From assembly GCF_001049495.1 (NCBI RefSeq), contig NZ_CDWI01000011.1:620001-684000 (forward strand): a DNA stretch of 64,000 nt, given 5' to 3'. Within the stretch, counting starts at the first letter, position 1. The number at the start of each line of letters is the position of its first letter. The position numbers and the translations under genes were made by a program. The notes beneath the pieces were generated by a model that was not told the origin of the DNA, ran no database searches, and saw nothing but the letters and a program-made list of their open reading frames with translations. The stretch comes from Microbacterium sp. 3J1. GTDB taxonomy: Bacteria > Actinomycetota > Actinomycetes > Actinomycetales > Microbacteriaceae. Shown here in pieces: positions 15,192 through 23,109 of the stretch.

Positions 15192-17080
15192 GTTACTCCG
15201 TACTTCGGGTTGCCGGCCCCACAATTCTCATCGTCACTGCAGTCCTCGCCCTCGCTCTCGCCTTGGTCATCGGCCACGGTGCTGCTCCACGACTTATCAG
15301 CGACCCCGGACCGCTGGTTCGATGGGGACTTCCCCTCGCCAAGCTGCTCGTCAATCTCTCTGGGGCTTTAATGGCGGGCTCGCTCGTGCTGGCCTCCTTT
15401 GCGCTCGTCGCTGGAACGAAGCCCTTCATGGTGAGCTTGGACACGGCGTCAGCAGGCGCGGCCGCTCTGACCCTTGCCAGTGCTGCCGTCGCGTTTCTGA
15501 CATTCCTGTCTTCCTTTAATGCGAAGGTGGATCTAGGGGCAGAGTTCGGTGCACAGCTCGGTCGATATCTTTTGGAAACCGAGCTCGGCCGCGCTTGGCT
15601 CGTCACCGTGATCTTCGCCGCCGTCGTCACCGTGCTCGCGTTCGCCGTGCGAGGGTACGGCTCAGTGATGTTCACGACAATCGTCGCGTTGATCACGTTG
15701 GTTCCGATGGCGACTCAAGGTCACTCCGGGGAGCTGGCGAATCACGACGCTGCGGTGATGTCACTGGTGCTTCATGTCCTCGCCGCCGCCATCTGGTTAG
15801 GAGGACTGCTCTTGCTCGTCCTCCTGCGACCAGCGGTCTCACCAGCGCTGCTCGGCAACCTGCTGCGCCGATACTCGACAGTGGCCCTGGTGACATTCGT
15901 CGTGGTCGCGATCTCCGGCTACTTTCGCGCGCTCACCGCCCTGGGGCGCTGGGACGAGCTTGCAACTCCCTACGGTGCAATCCTCATCTCGAAAGTGCTC
16001 GCTCTGGTAGTGATGGGCGTTCTCGGCGCGCTGTACCGGCGGCGCCTTATCGCAGCGGCGAGTGGCGGCTCGCGAGTGTTCTGGGTCTTCGTCTGCATCG
16101 AACTCGCGTTCATGGGTATCGCCAGCGGTGCGGCGGCGGCGCTCGCGCGCACGGCGGCTCCGGCGGACATAGCCCCCGCCGCGCAGTCCACTGCCGCCGA
16201 GATCCTCACCGATGGACCAGTGCCTGCGCCGCTCACAGGCGTCCAATGGTTCGTGGCCTGGAGCCCGGATCTGCTGTGGCTGTTCGTCGTCGGTTTCGCA
16301 TCGCTCCTCTACGCCATCGGCATTCGGCGATTGCTGCAGGCGGGGCAGCGATGGCCCGCACGGCGCGTAGCGAGTTGGGTCGCAGCCATGATGCTGTTGT
16401 TGTGGGCTACCAGCGGGGCGCCGGCGGTCTATGGCCACTACCTCATCAGCATGCGGATGCTCGCCGTCTGCCTTCTGCTCGTCGCTATCCCGCTTCTTCT
16501 CTCTTTCGCAGCTCCTGTCTCACTTGCCGGCCGAACCATGCACCCACGCAGAGATGGCTCTCGTGGACCCCACGAGTGGTTGTCGCTCGTCGAGGGTTCT
16601 CCTGTGATCCGCTGGATGCTCCGCCCAACCAGCGCAGGCTTGCTGTTCGCTGTCACCTTGTGGGGACTCTTCGCGACAGACGCCCTGCGCTGGTCGCTCT
16701 ACGATCAACTGGGTTATGAACTCGTGATCGCCTTGCTGCTGGCGGTCGGGTATCTACTCATGGCCTCTATGACCACCGCGAGCGTGGATGATGAACGACC
16801 GCGCCGCTGGGCCGCTCTCATCCTGGTGGGAGTCGCCGCGACGACGACAGCCCTCGCCGTTCTCGTCGCCGGTCGTCCGGACCTGATGGCCGCCGAATGG
16901 TACGGAGCGATGGGGCGGACATGGGGGACTGAGCCTCTCGAAGATCAGGCTCACGGCGGAAGGATTCTGTTGTCCATCGGTGTGGTCCTAGTTCTTCTGG
17001 CTGCAGGGCAGCAGGTCAGCTGGGTTCACCACCAGAAACCCCTCCCATCAACGCCTACAACGAACGGAATCAAGAAATGA
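15188..17080 (+). CDS. copD: CopD-CtaG fusion: copper import and oxidase assembly membrane protein
   Basis: A 630-residue, multi-helix fusion. The N-terminal half (about 1-330) is CopD-like, with conserved HSGELANHDAAVMSLVLHVLAAAIWLGGL carrying histidines in helices. The C-terminal half (about 350-600) is a second CtaG-type domain (YGHYLISMRMLAVCLLLVAIPLLL and the WSLYDQLGYEL region). Such fusions occur in mycobacteria and other actinobacteria. It would take Cu from CopC and pass it inward or to oxidase assembly. It starts at GTG 15188 and overlaps both neighbours by 4 bp. Confidence 0.88.
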   Translation: MSYSVLRVAGPTILIVTAVLALALALVIGHGAAPRLISDPGPLVRWGLPLAKLLVNLSGALMAGSLVLASFALVAGTKPFMVSLDTASAGAAALTLASAAVAFLTFLSSFNAKVDLGAEFGAQLGRYLLETELGRAWLVTVIFAAVVTVLAFAVRGYGSVMFTTIVALITLVPMATQGHSGELANHDAAVMSLVLHVLAAAIWLGGLLLLVLLRPAVSPALLGNLLRRYSTVALVTFVVVAISGYFRALTALGRWDELATPYGAILISKVLALVVMGVLGALYRRRLIAAASGGSRVFWVFVCIELAFMGIASGAAAALARTAAPADIAPAAQSTAAEILTDGPVPAPLTGVQWFVAWSPDLLWLFVVGFASLLYAIGIRRLLQAGQRWPARRVASWVAAMMLLLWATSGAPAVYGHYLISMRMLAVCLLLVAIPLLLSFAAPVSLAGRTMHPRRDGSRGPHEWLSLVEGSPVIRWMLRPTSAGLLFAVTLWGLFATDALRWSLYDQLGYELVIALLLAVGYLLMASMTTASVDDERPRRWAALILVGVAATTTALAVLVAGRPDLMAAEWYGAMGRTWGTEPLEDQAHGGRILLSIGVVLVLLAAGQQVSWVHHQKPLPSTPTTNGIKK

Positions 17081-17742
17081 CACACAGCAGGGCACCGTGG
17101 TATGCCGCCGCAGTCGTAACGGTTGCCGCGATCTTGACGTGGGGACCCGCGTCCGTGGCTATCGCCCACGACAATCTCTCGGACGCGTTCCCCGCCGCGG
17201 ATGAAACCGTCACGCAAGTCGACGCTGTTGTTCTCACGTTCAGCGGTGAGCTCATCGACTTCAGCCAGTCGAGCTTCGCTCAGGTCCAAGGTCCTGACGG
17301 CCTGTACTACGAGTCGTCTTGCTCCACCATCAACCAGAACGTGCTCTCCACTCCGGTCAGCCTCGGCCCCTCCGGCCTGTACTCCGTTGTCTGGACAGCC
17401 GTGTCCAGCGACGGTCACCCTATCTCCGAGGGATACACGTTCACCTACGTAGCGCCCGATTCCAGCGCCCCGGGCCTCGGATGGGACCTGCCGGCGTGCG
17501 GCAACGAGACAACCCGCGCGCAGCCCCAGCTGGAAACGGCTGAGCCGTCGCCGTCCGCAAGCCCGGGCATCACCGATGCAGCCTCACCGCCGACTTCGCC
17601 AGCAGCGACGCCGTCGAGCTCCGAGAACGCGGCTGCAATCGTGGTGCCCATCGTTCTGACGGTTGCGGTCGTCGGCGCGCTCGTCGTCGTGACGACGTGG
17701 GTCGTGGGTCGTGTGCGCCGACGGCATCCTGGGGAGGAGTAG
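17077..17742 (+). CDS. Second CopC-like copper-binding protein with membrane anchor
   Basis: A 221-residue protein laid out like the first CopC: signal peptide ending before HDNLSDAFPAADE, a CopC beta-sandwich, and the closing motif VWTAVSSDGHPISEGYTFTY. It differs in an inserted Cys (ESSCSTINQN) and a later Cys in LPACGNET. A Pro/Ala/Ser linker, a single helix and a basic tail follow. It overlaps copD by 4 bp and ends the copper operon. The sequence changes character immediately after its stop. Confidence 0.88.
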   Translation: MTHSRAPWYAAAVVTVAAILTWGPASVAIAHDNLSDAFPAADETVTQVDAVVLTFSGELIDFSQSSFAQVQGPDGLYYESSCSTINQNVLSTPVSLGPSGLYSVVWTAVSSDGHPISEGYTFTYVAPDSSAPGLGWDLPACGNETTRAQPQLETAEPSPSASPGITDAASPPTSPAATPSSSENAAAIVVPIVLTVAVVGALVVVTTWVVGRVRRRHPGEE

Positions 17743-17745
17743 CGG

Positions 17746-17808
17746 TTATCCGTCGCGGCGGATGGAAGCCGTCCGCTCCGCTAGGGCGTCGAAGAGATCG
17801 TCGGTCAC
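17746..17808 (-). pseudogene. 20-codon stub overlapping the MbcA/ParS-like gene; possible truncated third gene
   Basis: A GTG at 17808 overlaps the TGA of the upstream minus-strand gene (GTGA), the same coupling used throughout the window. It reads VTDDLFDALAERTASIRRDG and then stops (TAA 17746-17748), three bases from the end of the copper operon. The amphipathic start and the tight overlap suggest the beginning of a gene whose body was lost where the copper cluster joins. It could also be a chance short reading frame. Confidence 0.35.
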
Positions 17809-18188
17809 GAACGCCAAGCCCAGGCGTCGTGCTCGGCATCGCGCAGCACCTCGTCGAGGCGTCCGACGCGTAGCGCATCGATGGCGCGCGGCGGATCTTT
17901 GTCAGGGAGCGCGATGTTCAGCCACTTTGCCCAGGTCCAGTGGCCTGCGGTCCCTGTCTGCAGTACCGCCAGGACGTCGCTCAGCCCGTCCACAACGCGA
18001 CCGTCGTGGAGCTGGAATGCCGGGTACAGCGTGACTCCGTCACCGGTTTCGAGCACGAGCAGCTGCAGAGTCTCGCCTGCGTCAGCGACCTTGGCCTCCG
18101 TCCATCCGAGCGTCCGCGCAAGACCCGTCGTCGTGTAGCAGGGACCGATAATCTTTGCCCACGGGTTCGGCGATTCGTCATCGGTCAT
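17805..18188 (-). CDS. MbcA/ParS/Xre-type antitoxin-like protein
   Basis: A 127-residue protein. The N-terminal part (YTTTGLARTLGWTEAKVADAG) looks like a helix-turn-helix. The C-terminal part contains GLSDVLAVLQTG, WTWAKWLNIALPD, PPRAIDALRVGRLDEVLRDAE, which has the layout of the toxin-binding domain of MbcA/ParS antitoxins (W..N..L...P.D.L..G....V). Such antitoxins normally pair with a RES-domain toxin, but none is present. Its start overlaps the phosphoesterase stop by 4 bp. The family call is a motif-level judgement. Confidence 0.55.
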   Translation of the reverse strand: MTDDESPNPWAKIIGPCYTTTGLARTLGWTEAKVADAGETLQLLVLETGDGVTLYPAFQLHDGRVVDGLSDVLAVLQTGTAGHWTWAKWLNIALPDKDPPRAIDALRVGRLDEVLRDAEHDAWAWRS

Positions 18189-19204
18189 AGCTTGCCCTCG
18201 GGGTCACCCTTCGGGGGACGAGTGTGACGGCGACGGACGTCTTCGATGAGTTCGTCGAGGGTACGCCGCCCGTCGACGTAGTCTCGGGCATCGCGGATGG
18301 CATCCGGAGTTGGCGCGAGCCCGTCCAAGGCCCCTGAGTGCAGCGCTTCAGCGGCGCCCTTCGCACGCTTCTCACGCGCGAGGTAGTCGTCCTCCCACTG
18401 GTCCGCCATGCTGCGGATGATGGCAAGGCTTGGCGTCGCCATCCTCAACGTCTTCATATCGAGGATTGCGAGGTTCGCCTCCTGACCGTCTTTTCCCAGG
18501 CTCGCGACCCGGCGACCGTCTTCAGTCTTGCCGCCGCCCGGTGCATGCAGGTGCCCATGAGCAAGCAGCTCGGGACGCACCGCATCCCACACTTCACTGA
18601 TTCGCGCGCGTGACGCGGCGGACGCCTCGAGCGCAGTCTTGGTGAACCAATTCGGATTAGTGCGGAGGATCTTCTGAACGGATCGAACCGGGGTGTTGGC
18701 CGGGGACTCATGGGTGAGCATCAGGTCCGCGGCGCCGCCGGCGACTGCTGCCGAGACGTTTTCGTCGGTCACTGCCTCATCCGGCCACCAGGTCAGCCCT
18801 TCCTGTCGGGACTCACGGTCAACGGATGAAGCACCCCCGAGGGCGAGAACTGAGCGTCCGCCGATGGTGAGGCGTGCCGGCCGCGGGAGTATCCAGGTGA
18901 ACTTCGAGACGCGGACCGCTTCGCCGGGGTGCTTCTCGAGGAGTGGCGTGATTTGGCCAAAATCCTCGTGGTTTCCGACTACGACGTAGAAGCGGTCGAT
19001 GCTGGTGTCGGCGAAGATCTCGTCGATTGCGCCCGGCGGCATCCACCAGTCGCCGAGGTGCAGCATCGTTTTGACGTCGGGCGCGAGGGTGGGCAACACC
19101 CGGGATATCATCCGAGCCCACCCCTGATTCCCATGCCAGTCCCCGCACACCGCGACTCGTTGATCGGGGAGGTCGATGGCGGGCGTGTGCTCGAGAGTTC
19201 TCAC
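18185..19204 (-). CDS. Calcineurin-like metallophosphoesterase with VbhA-like C-terminal segment
   Basis: A 339-residue protein. All metal-site motifs of the calcineurin fold are present in order: GDWHGN, LHLGDWW, VVGNHEDF, LTHES and HGHLH. The last 40 residues (LAPTPDAIRDARDYVDG...LDELIEDVRRRH) match the pattern of VbhA-type antitoxin helices, which bind Fic toxins in other systems. It starts at GTG 19204 after AAGG and is coupled to the MbcA/ParS-like gene. Together they look like a toxin-antitoxin or phage-defence remnant, but no such function is shown. Substrate unknown. Confidence 0.75.
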   Translation of the reverse strand: MRTLEHTPAIDLPDQRVAVCGDWHGNQGWARMISRVLPTLAPDVKTMLHLGDWWMPPGAIDEIFADTSIDRFYVVVGNHEDFGQITPLLEKHPGEAVRVSKFTWILPRPARLTIGGRSVLALGGASSVDRESRQEGLTWWPDEAVTDENVSAAVAGGAADLMLTHESPANTPVRSVQKILRTNPNWFTKTALEASAASRARISEVWDAVRPELLAHGHLHAPGGGKTEDGRRVASLGKDGQEANLAILDMKTLRMATPSLAIIRSMADQWEDDYLAREKRAKGAAEALHSGALDGLAPTPDAIRDARDYVDGRRTLDELIEDVRRRHTRPPKGDPEGKL

Positions 19205-19461
19205 GCGTGGCCTTTCTGCCCAGGCTCGTTCGACGCCTCAAGGGCTCGGTGATGGATCGAGAACCATTTCGATAGTTGTCGTCACCACATTGCCGAAGTC
19301 CTCCATCCAGAGCGCGGAGAATCCGCATCAAGTGCGAGCGAGCCGCTGTTCGAAACTGTGAGATGGACCAGTATGTGCGTGTTTGGATCAAGTTAGCAGA
19401 ATTTGTGATCACTAACGTCACATGTTCGCAGAAGTGGGAGAGTGCCGCGCACAAGTCAGAC
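19205..19461. other. Intergenic region between the phosphoesterase and transposase-like gene A
   Basis: A 257-bp gap between divergent genes. It contains an inverted repeat GTTAG...CTAAC enclosing the 8-bp palindrome GTGATCAC at about 19390-19415, a possible operator or end sequence. The transposase frame is open upstream through this region, so the true start could be earlier than 19462. I see no RNA gene and no convincing terminal inverted repeat. Confidence 0.35.
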
Positions 19462-21111
19462 ATGAACAACTCAGCTATCAACATGACCATCAACAACTCC
19501 GACGCGTTCACCGCTGTGAACGACCGATTCCTTCAGCTCGACTCTCGTCCGCACGCTCCCATCCCAACCGCGACCCTTCAGGAAGCCATGGCTCTCGTCG
19601 ATGCATCGGGTGTCGCAGACCTCTTCGTCGAATGGGCCACCGAGGACGGGAAGACGGTCCGAGCGACGCGCCTGTCTGCTCGACAGGTGCTCGCCGTATG
19701 GATCGCCCTTGAGCTCGCCCAGAGGGAGTCGACCATCTCGAACGTGACTTCGGCGCTGAGTGAGCACCTGACGCCCGCACGCCGCCGAGCGCTCGGCTTG
19801 ACGGACGACTTCTTGAAGCACAGCCGGGAGCAGGTCGCGCGCATGGTCCGCCGTGCGACGGTCGCCCTCACCGACCTCATGGACGCGTTCCCGACCTCCA
19901 CCCGCGGACGACGTCTCACAAAGGGTGAGTGGGATGGTGTTCTGGCAGAACGCGCCAGCATCTCGGTCGAACTCGAGCAGCGGCGCAAGCGGTTTCTTGC
20001 CTTCGCCAACAGGCTCCTCGAAGCCCAGCACAAGATCGCAGCAGTGAGTGACTCACAGCAGGGGGTGAGTGTCGTGGTCGACAGCCGCTTTCGGAGCGCC
20101 GGGGTCCGTGGGGTCGGACAGCGGCGCATGGACGCACTCGGTGACACCGGGCGCGTCTCGCTGGAGCCTGACGCCGGCTTCTGGGTCCAGGACCCGACGG
20201 GTGCGGACCGCCAGGCGCGGTATGGGTGGGAGGACGAGCTCGCCGTGCTGATCTCCAGCGATCCTGGCCAGCCGCGCTCCGTGCCGAACATCGTCATCGG
20301 CTTCAACCCGCACCTGCCGAGCTCCGGCTTCGCGACCGCGGCGGCGGAGATGCTCCACGACATCGCAGGACGCGGTGCTGGACTCGACCACGTCGTCCTC
20401 GACCGTGCATACATGGCAACTCGCCCGGATGTCCTGCGCACCCCGCTGATGAATCTCGGGGTGAAGCTCGTCGCGGACTACCCGACGAACAGACTCGGGG
20501 TTCAGGCGTTGTCGGACACGGGAATCCTCGTCGATGGCACTTGGTATGCCCCGTCGCTACCGGTCGAGTTGCAGGATGCGGGGAGGGAGTTCGCCAGCGT
20601 CCGCGGCGGTGCCGCACTCAGTGACCGTATGGAGGCGGCGAAGGTGTTGAAGAAGAAGGTGACCGCCCGCGCAGAGTTCTCCCGGCAGCATCCCCGTGCT
20701 ACGGATGTGAGCGACCGCGACGAGCAGCACTACCCGTACAAGTCCGAGCAATGGAACAAGGTGAACGGCATGGGCCGGGGAGCATTCGAGACCTACGCCG
20801 CAGCGTTGTCCCGCACCGAGCAGAATCGGCCCGGACGTCGACGGATGCGGGGCGCCACTGCTCTCGCGTTCCTCGGCTTGCTCGAGGTCGTCGGAACGAA
20901 CGCACGCATCCTGGAGGACTTCCGTGCAGCCCAGCAGCGTCCTCGCACTCGCACAGTGGTGCTTCCCCCGCTGGCACCGGCCGCCGCGCCGCCGGTGTCG
21001 CGTGAGTCGTCGGACTGCCGACCGAAGCAGTTGCGGCAACCGGTTCTGATGTGCCCGGCCGTCGGCAAGACGTCGTCATCCCCATGCAAGAAGCGAGAAG
21101 CCGGCAACTAG
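19462..21111 (+). CDS. DDE transposase-like protein A
   Basis: A 549-residue protein taken from ATG 19462. Features of an RNase H-fold DDE transposase are seen: D207 in VVVDSRF, D314 in VVLDRAYM, and E443 in MGRGAFETYAAAL. Between them are VSLEPDAGFW and GVKLVADYPTN. It is clearly related to transposase-like protein B (24006-25853), sharing LTPxxxxxLG, SxEPDAxFW, LDHVxxDRAY and KLVxDY, but is diverged throughout. I do not recognise a named IS family. A strong hairpin terminator follows the stop. No flanking inverted repeats were found by eye. Confidence 0.7.
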   Translation: MNNSAINMTINNSDAFTAVNDRFLQLDSRPHAPIPTATLQEAMALVDASGVADLFVEWATEDGKTVRATRLSARQVLAVWIALELAQRESTISNVTSALSEHLTPARRRALGLTDDFLKHSREQVARMVRRATVALTDLMDAFPTSTRGRRLTKGEWDGVLAERASISVELEQRRKRFLAFANRLLEAQHKIAAVSDSQQGVSVVVDSRFRSAGVRGVGQRRMDALGDTGRVSLEPDAGFWVQDPTGADRQARYGWEDELAVLISSDPGQPRSVPNIVIGFNPHLPSSGFATAAAEMLHDIAGRGAGLDHVVLDRAYMATRPDVLRTPLMNLGVKLVADYPTNRLGVQALSDTGILVDGTWYAPSLPVELQDAGREFASVRGGAALSDRMEAAKVLKKKVTARAEFSRQHPRATDVSDRDEQHYPYKSEQWNKVNGMGRGAFETYAAALSRTEQNRPGRRRMRGATALAFLGLLEVVGTNARILEDFRAAQQRPRTRTVVLPPLAPAAAPPVSRESSDCRPKQLRQPVLMCPAVGKTSSSPCKKREAGN

Positions 21112-21120
21112 CGCCAACCG

Positions 21121-21153
21121 AGAACGGGCTGTCCACCGCGGACAGCCCGTTCT
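21121..21153. terminator. Hairpin terminator after transposase-like gene A
   Basis: A perfect 14-bp stem (21121-21134 with 21140-21153) with a 5-base loop, ending in TTCTT, lies between two convergent genes and would serve both. Confidence 0.85.
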
Positions 21154-21190
21154 TGCATTCCCGCCAAGGCGAGGCGCGTGGTCGCTCCTT

Positions 21191-21619
21191 TCAGAGTGTG
21201 CGCGTCGCGTAACCGAGAAGTCGGGCGCGCTCAGCCGTGAGCCGGCCCGCAGCTTCTGCGACGCGCTGTCGGGAGAACCAATGGGCTAGGGCTGACTCGC
21301 CGGGGAGTGCGCCTCGAATCCGCGGTGCTCGGCCTTCGGTCGCGATGAACCGACGCAGCTCGTCTGCTCGCTCCTCCCAGGCATCTGCGCGTGGGCGTTC
21401 GCTCCACCCGGGCAACGCCGCGAGCGCGACCTTCTGATCCGCGGTCAAGGTCGTTGCGCGGCGCTGGCCGGACGCCCATCCGACGATGTCGGCGGGAACG
21501 CCGTCGCTGAGACGCGGAAGGCGTCCGAGGGCGTGCGCCTGCTCCGCGACCTTTTCGTAGTTGGCCCACCAAGGGCCGCGGTCTCGTCCCGATCCGGGGG
21601 TCTTGCGTGGTGTGTGCAT
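21191..21619 (-). CDS. Protein with two helicase-associated (HA) domain repeats
   Basis: A 142-residue protein built from two copies of the helicase-associated domain (PF03457-like). Repeat one runs WWANYEKVAEQ...GRLPRLSD...IVGWASGQRR...LAALPGW; repeat two runs WEERADELRRFIATEGRAPRIR...LAHWFSRQR...RLLGYA. These small three-helix modules are thought to bind DNA. Here there is no helicase domain attached. It faces transposase-like A across a shared terminator and is divergent from recombinase-like protein A. It is probably an accessory DNA-binding protein of the mobile region. Confidence 0.7.
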   Translation of the reverse strand: MHTPRKTPGSGRDRGPWWANYEKVAEQAHALGRLPRLSDGVPADIVGWASGQRRATTLTADQKVALAALPGWSERPRADAWEERADELRRFIATEGRAPRIRGALPGESALAHWFSRQRVAEAAGRLTAERARLLGYATRTL

Positions 21620-21633
21620 GCGTTAGGCATGCG
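21616..21633. promoter_or_regulatory. Tandem GCATGCG elements at the HA-protein start
   Basis: GCATGCG occurs at 21616-21622 and again at 21627-21633, 11 bp apart (one helical turn). GCATGC is itself palindromic. The first copy overlaps the start codon of the HA-domain gene, so this may be an operator. No binding protein is known. Confidence 0.35.
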
Positions 21634-21763
21634 CGGTCCTGATCCGCGGGAGTGACACGCCGCGGGCGATGCCCGTGCTCGCAGTTGATGCGACGTGTCC
21701 GCGAGCGGGAGTCCTACCGTTGCGGAGTCGCAGGTGCCGAGCTCGAGTGCAGGGGAGTGGATC

Positions 21764-22636
21764 ATGACTTCGCCGAAGCCGTCCATGAAAGGTGAGAACG
21801 CCAGCCCGCCCGAGGCCGATGCGCTCCGGTTCGCCGAGAGCGTGGTCGACGATGTCGCGCGGAGGTTGTCATATCGAACAGCTGATCTGTTGACGGCGGT
21901 GCAGCACCACGCGCGGTGGGCGCATGTGGTTTCGGGGTTGCCGTTGGAGCGGGAGTTCCTCTTTCGGAAAGACGTCATCGCCGTCGCTGTACAGCAACTG
22001 CCCATGCGCTCCGAAGCCTCGCTCGGTCGGCGGCGCGCTGTGTTGCTTCGGGTTGCGGAGGAGCTCGGAGTCGTGGAGCGGTCACTACCCCCGCTGTACG
22101 GGTCGGAGCCGAGCGCACCCTATACAGGTCTCGAGGTGGCGGAGCTCCGCCTGTGGGCGGCCGTGCAACGTGAAAGCCGACGGCGGGACGCGTGGGCGCT
22201 ACTGGCTCTCGGGGTAGGAGCCGGACTCGCCGCATCAGAGGTCTGCGCGGTCAACGCGCGGGACATCACGGAGGATGGCGCGCGGGTGCACGTCTTCGGT
22301 CCGCGTGAACGAGTTGTCCCTGTCGATGAAGAGTGGACCGTCACCCTGGCCGAACTCGTCGCCGGCCCCGACTGTGGTCCGCTGTTCGTCCCGGGCGTTC
22401 GCTGGTACAAGAACAAGATCGGCGACTTCGTGCGAGTGACTCACGGGGACCAGCTTCGACCGATGCCGCAGCGGATGCGCGCCACCTGGCTCGTGCGGCG
22501 GATGGCAGAGGGGATGCCGGTTCAGGATCTCAAGTACGCCGCGGGGATCAGGTCGTTGGGCGCTCTCGCTCGATTCGAGCGATATCTTCCTGCACCTTCT
22601 GTTGCGCCTGCGCCAAGTAGTCCCGCACGTCGGTGA
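21764..22636 (+). CDS. Tyrosine-recombinase-like protein A, catalytic residues degenerate
   Basis: A 290-residue protein with the two-part layout of tyrosine recombinases: a helical N-terminal core-binding-like part and a catalytic-like part. About residue 150 it reads LGVGAGLAASEVCAV, the equivalent of TGLRxSE, with the catalytic Arg replaced. The C-terminal box reads PQRMRATWLVRRMAEG, keeping only one Arg, and no convincing nucleophilic Tyr follows, though RFERYL contains one Tyr. AGGGGAG precedes ATG 21764. It is paralogous to the protein at 23110-24009. It is probably DNA binding without strand exchange; that is inference. Confidence 0.6.
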   Translation: MTSPKPSMKGENASPPEADALRFAESVVDDVARRLSYRTADLLTAVQHHARWAHVVSGLPLEREFLFRKDVIAVAVQQLPMRSEASLGRRRAVLLRVAEELGVVERSLPPLYGSEPSAPYTGLEVAELRLWAAVQRESRRRDAWALLALGVGAGLAASEVCAVNARDITEDGARVHVFGPRERVVPVDEEWTVTLAELVAGPDCGPLFVPGVRWYKNKIGDFVRVTHGDQLRPMPQRMRATWLVRRMAEGMPVQDLKYAAGIRSLGALARFERYLPAPSVAPAPSSPARR

Positions 22637-23000
22637 GTCGTTGCCGTTCTCGATGCCGCTCTTCGGACGCGGGCCACGCAACCGCCGAGAACGGGACTCC
22701 GGCAGCATCGAGCAGAAGCATCAGATCGTCCAGGCCCGCGGGAGTGTTCCCGTTCATCAGGCGCGACAACCGTTCGCGTCCCCACCCGGTGCGCTCAAGA
22801 AGATCTACGCGCTTGAATCGCCCCGCCTTGAGCCCGGCGAGCACCAGTCCGACCGCGGAGTCCTGAAGCTGAGCTGCGCGGCTCCGGGCTCGTTCGACCG
22901 GATCATCGGGGAGCTTGCTCCAGGTTCGTCGTACTCCGTGGTGGCCGAACCGACCGGGATTGGGTGCATAGGCCCGGGGAGTGCGTCGAGTCGTAGGCAT
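22548..23000 (-). CDS. XRE-like DNA-binding protein with C-terminal coiled coil
   Basis: A 150-residue protein. A basic, disordered-looking N-terminus is followed by a helix-turn-helix resembling Cro/XRE proteins (RVDLLERTGWGRERLSRLMNG, then LDDLMLLLDAAGVP). The last 35 residues are charged and heptad-like (EERHRERQRLTDVRDYLAQ), a probable coiled coil. Its 3' end overlaps the 3' end of recombinase-like A by 89 bp on the opposite strand. It is divergent from recombinase-like B and likely regulates the 23.0-23.1 kb promoter region with its paired repeats. Confidence 0.55.
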   Translation of the reverse strand: MPTTRRTPRAYAPNPGRFGHHGVRRTWSKLPDDPVERARSRAAQLQDSAVGLVLAGLKAGRFKRVDLLERTGWGRERLSRLMNGNTPAGLDDLMLLLDAAGVPFSAVAWPASEERHRERQRLTDVRDYLAQAQQKVQEDIARIERERPTT

Positions 23001-23109
23001 ACCTCCATCCTTGCAGTTCGAGTGACGGGAAGGATCACATCAGCGCGATCTATGACTGCAAGAGTCATACTTTCGCGAGCGATGCGAAAGGGCCGCGCAC
23101 AGGGGCGGC
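23001..23109. promoter_or_regulatory. Divergent control region of XRE-like gene and recombinase-like B, with stacked inverted repeats
   Basis: Three symmetrical elements are packed in 109 bp: CTTGCAGT at 23010-23017 with its complement ACTGCAAG at 23055-23062; ATGACT-GCAAG-AGTCAT at 23052-23068; and TTTCGC-N7-GCGAAA at 23071-23089. They lie between two divergent starts, as expected for operators of the XRE-like protein or of the recombinase-like protein. Function is inferred. Confidence 0.5.

Noticed and set aside
19385-19420. GTTAG...CTAAC with GTGATCAC as a transposon terminal repeat
   Set aside because: No matching sequence was found downstream of either transposase-like gene.
9621-19500. 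Long minus-strand open frames across the copper genes
   Set aside because: They are antisense shadows of genes with clear motifs; typical of high-GC DNA.
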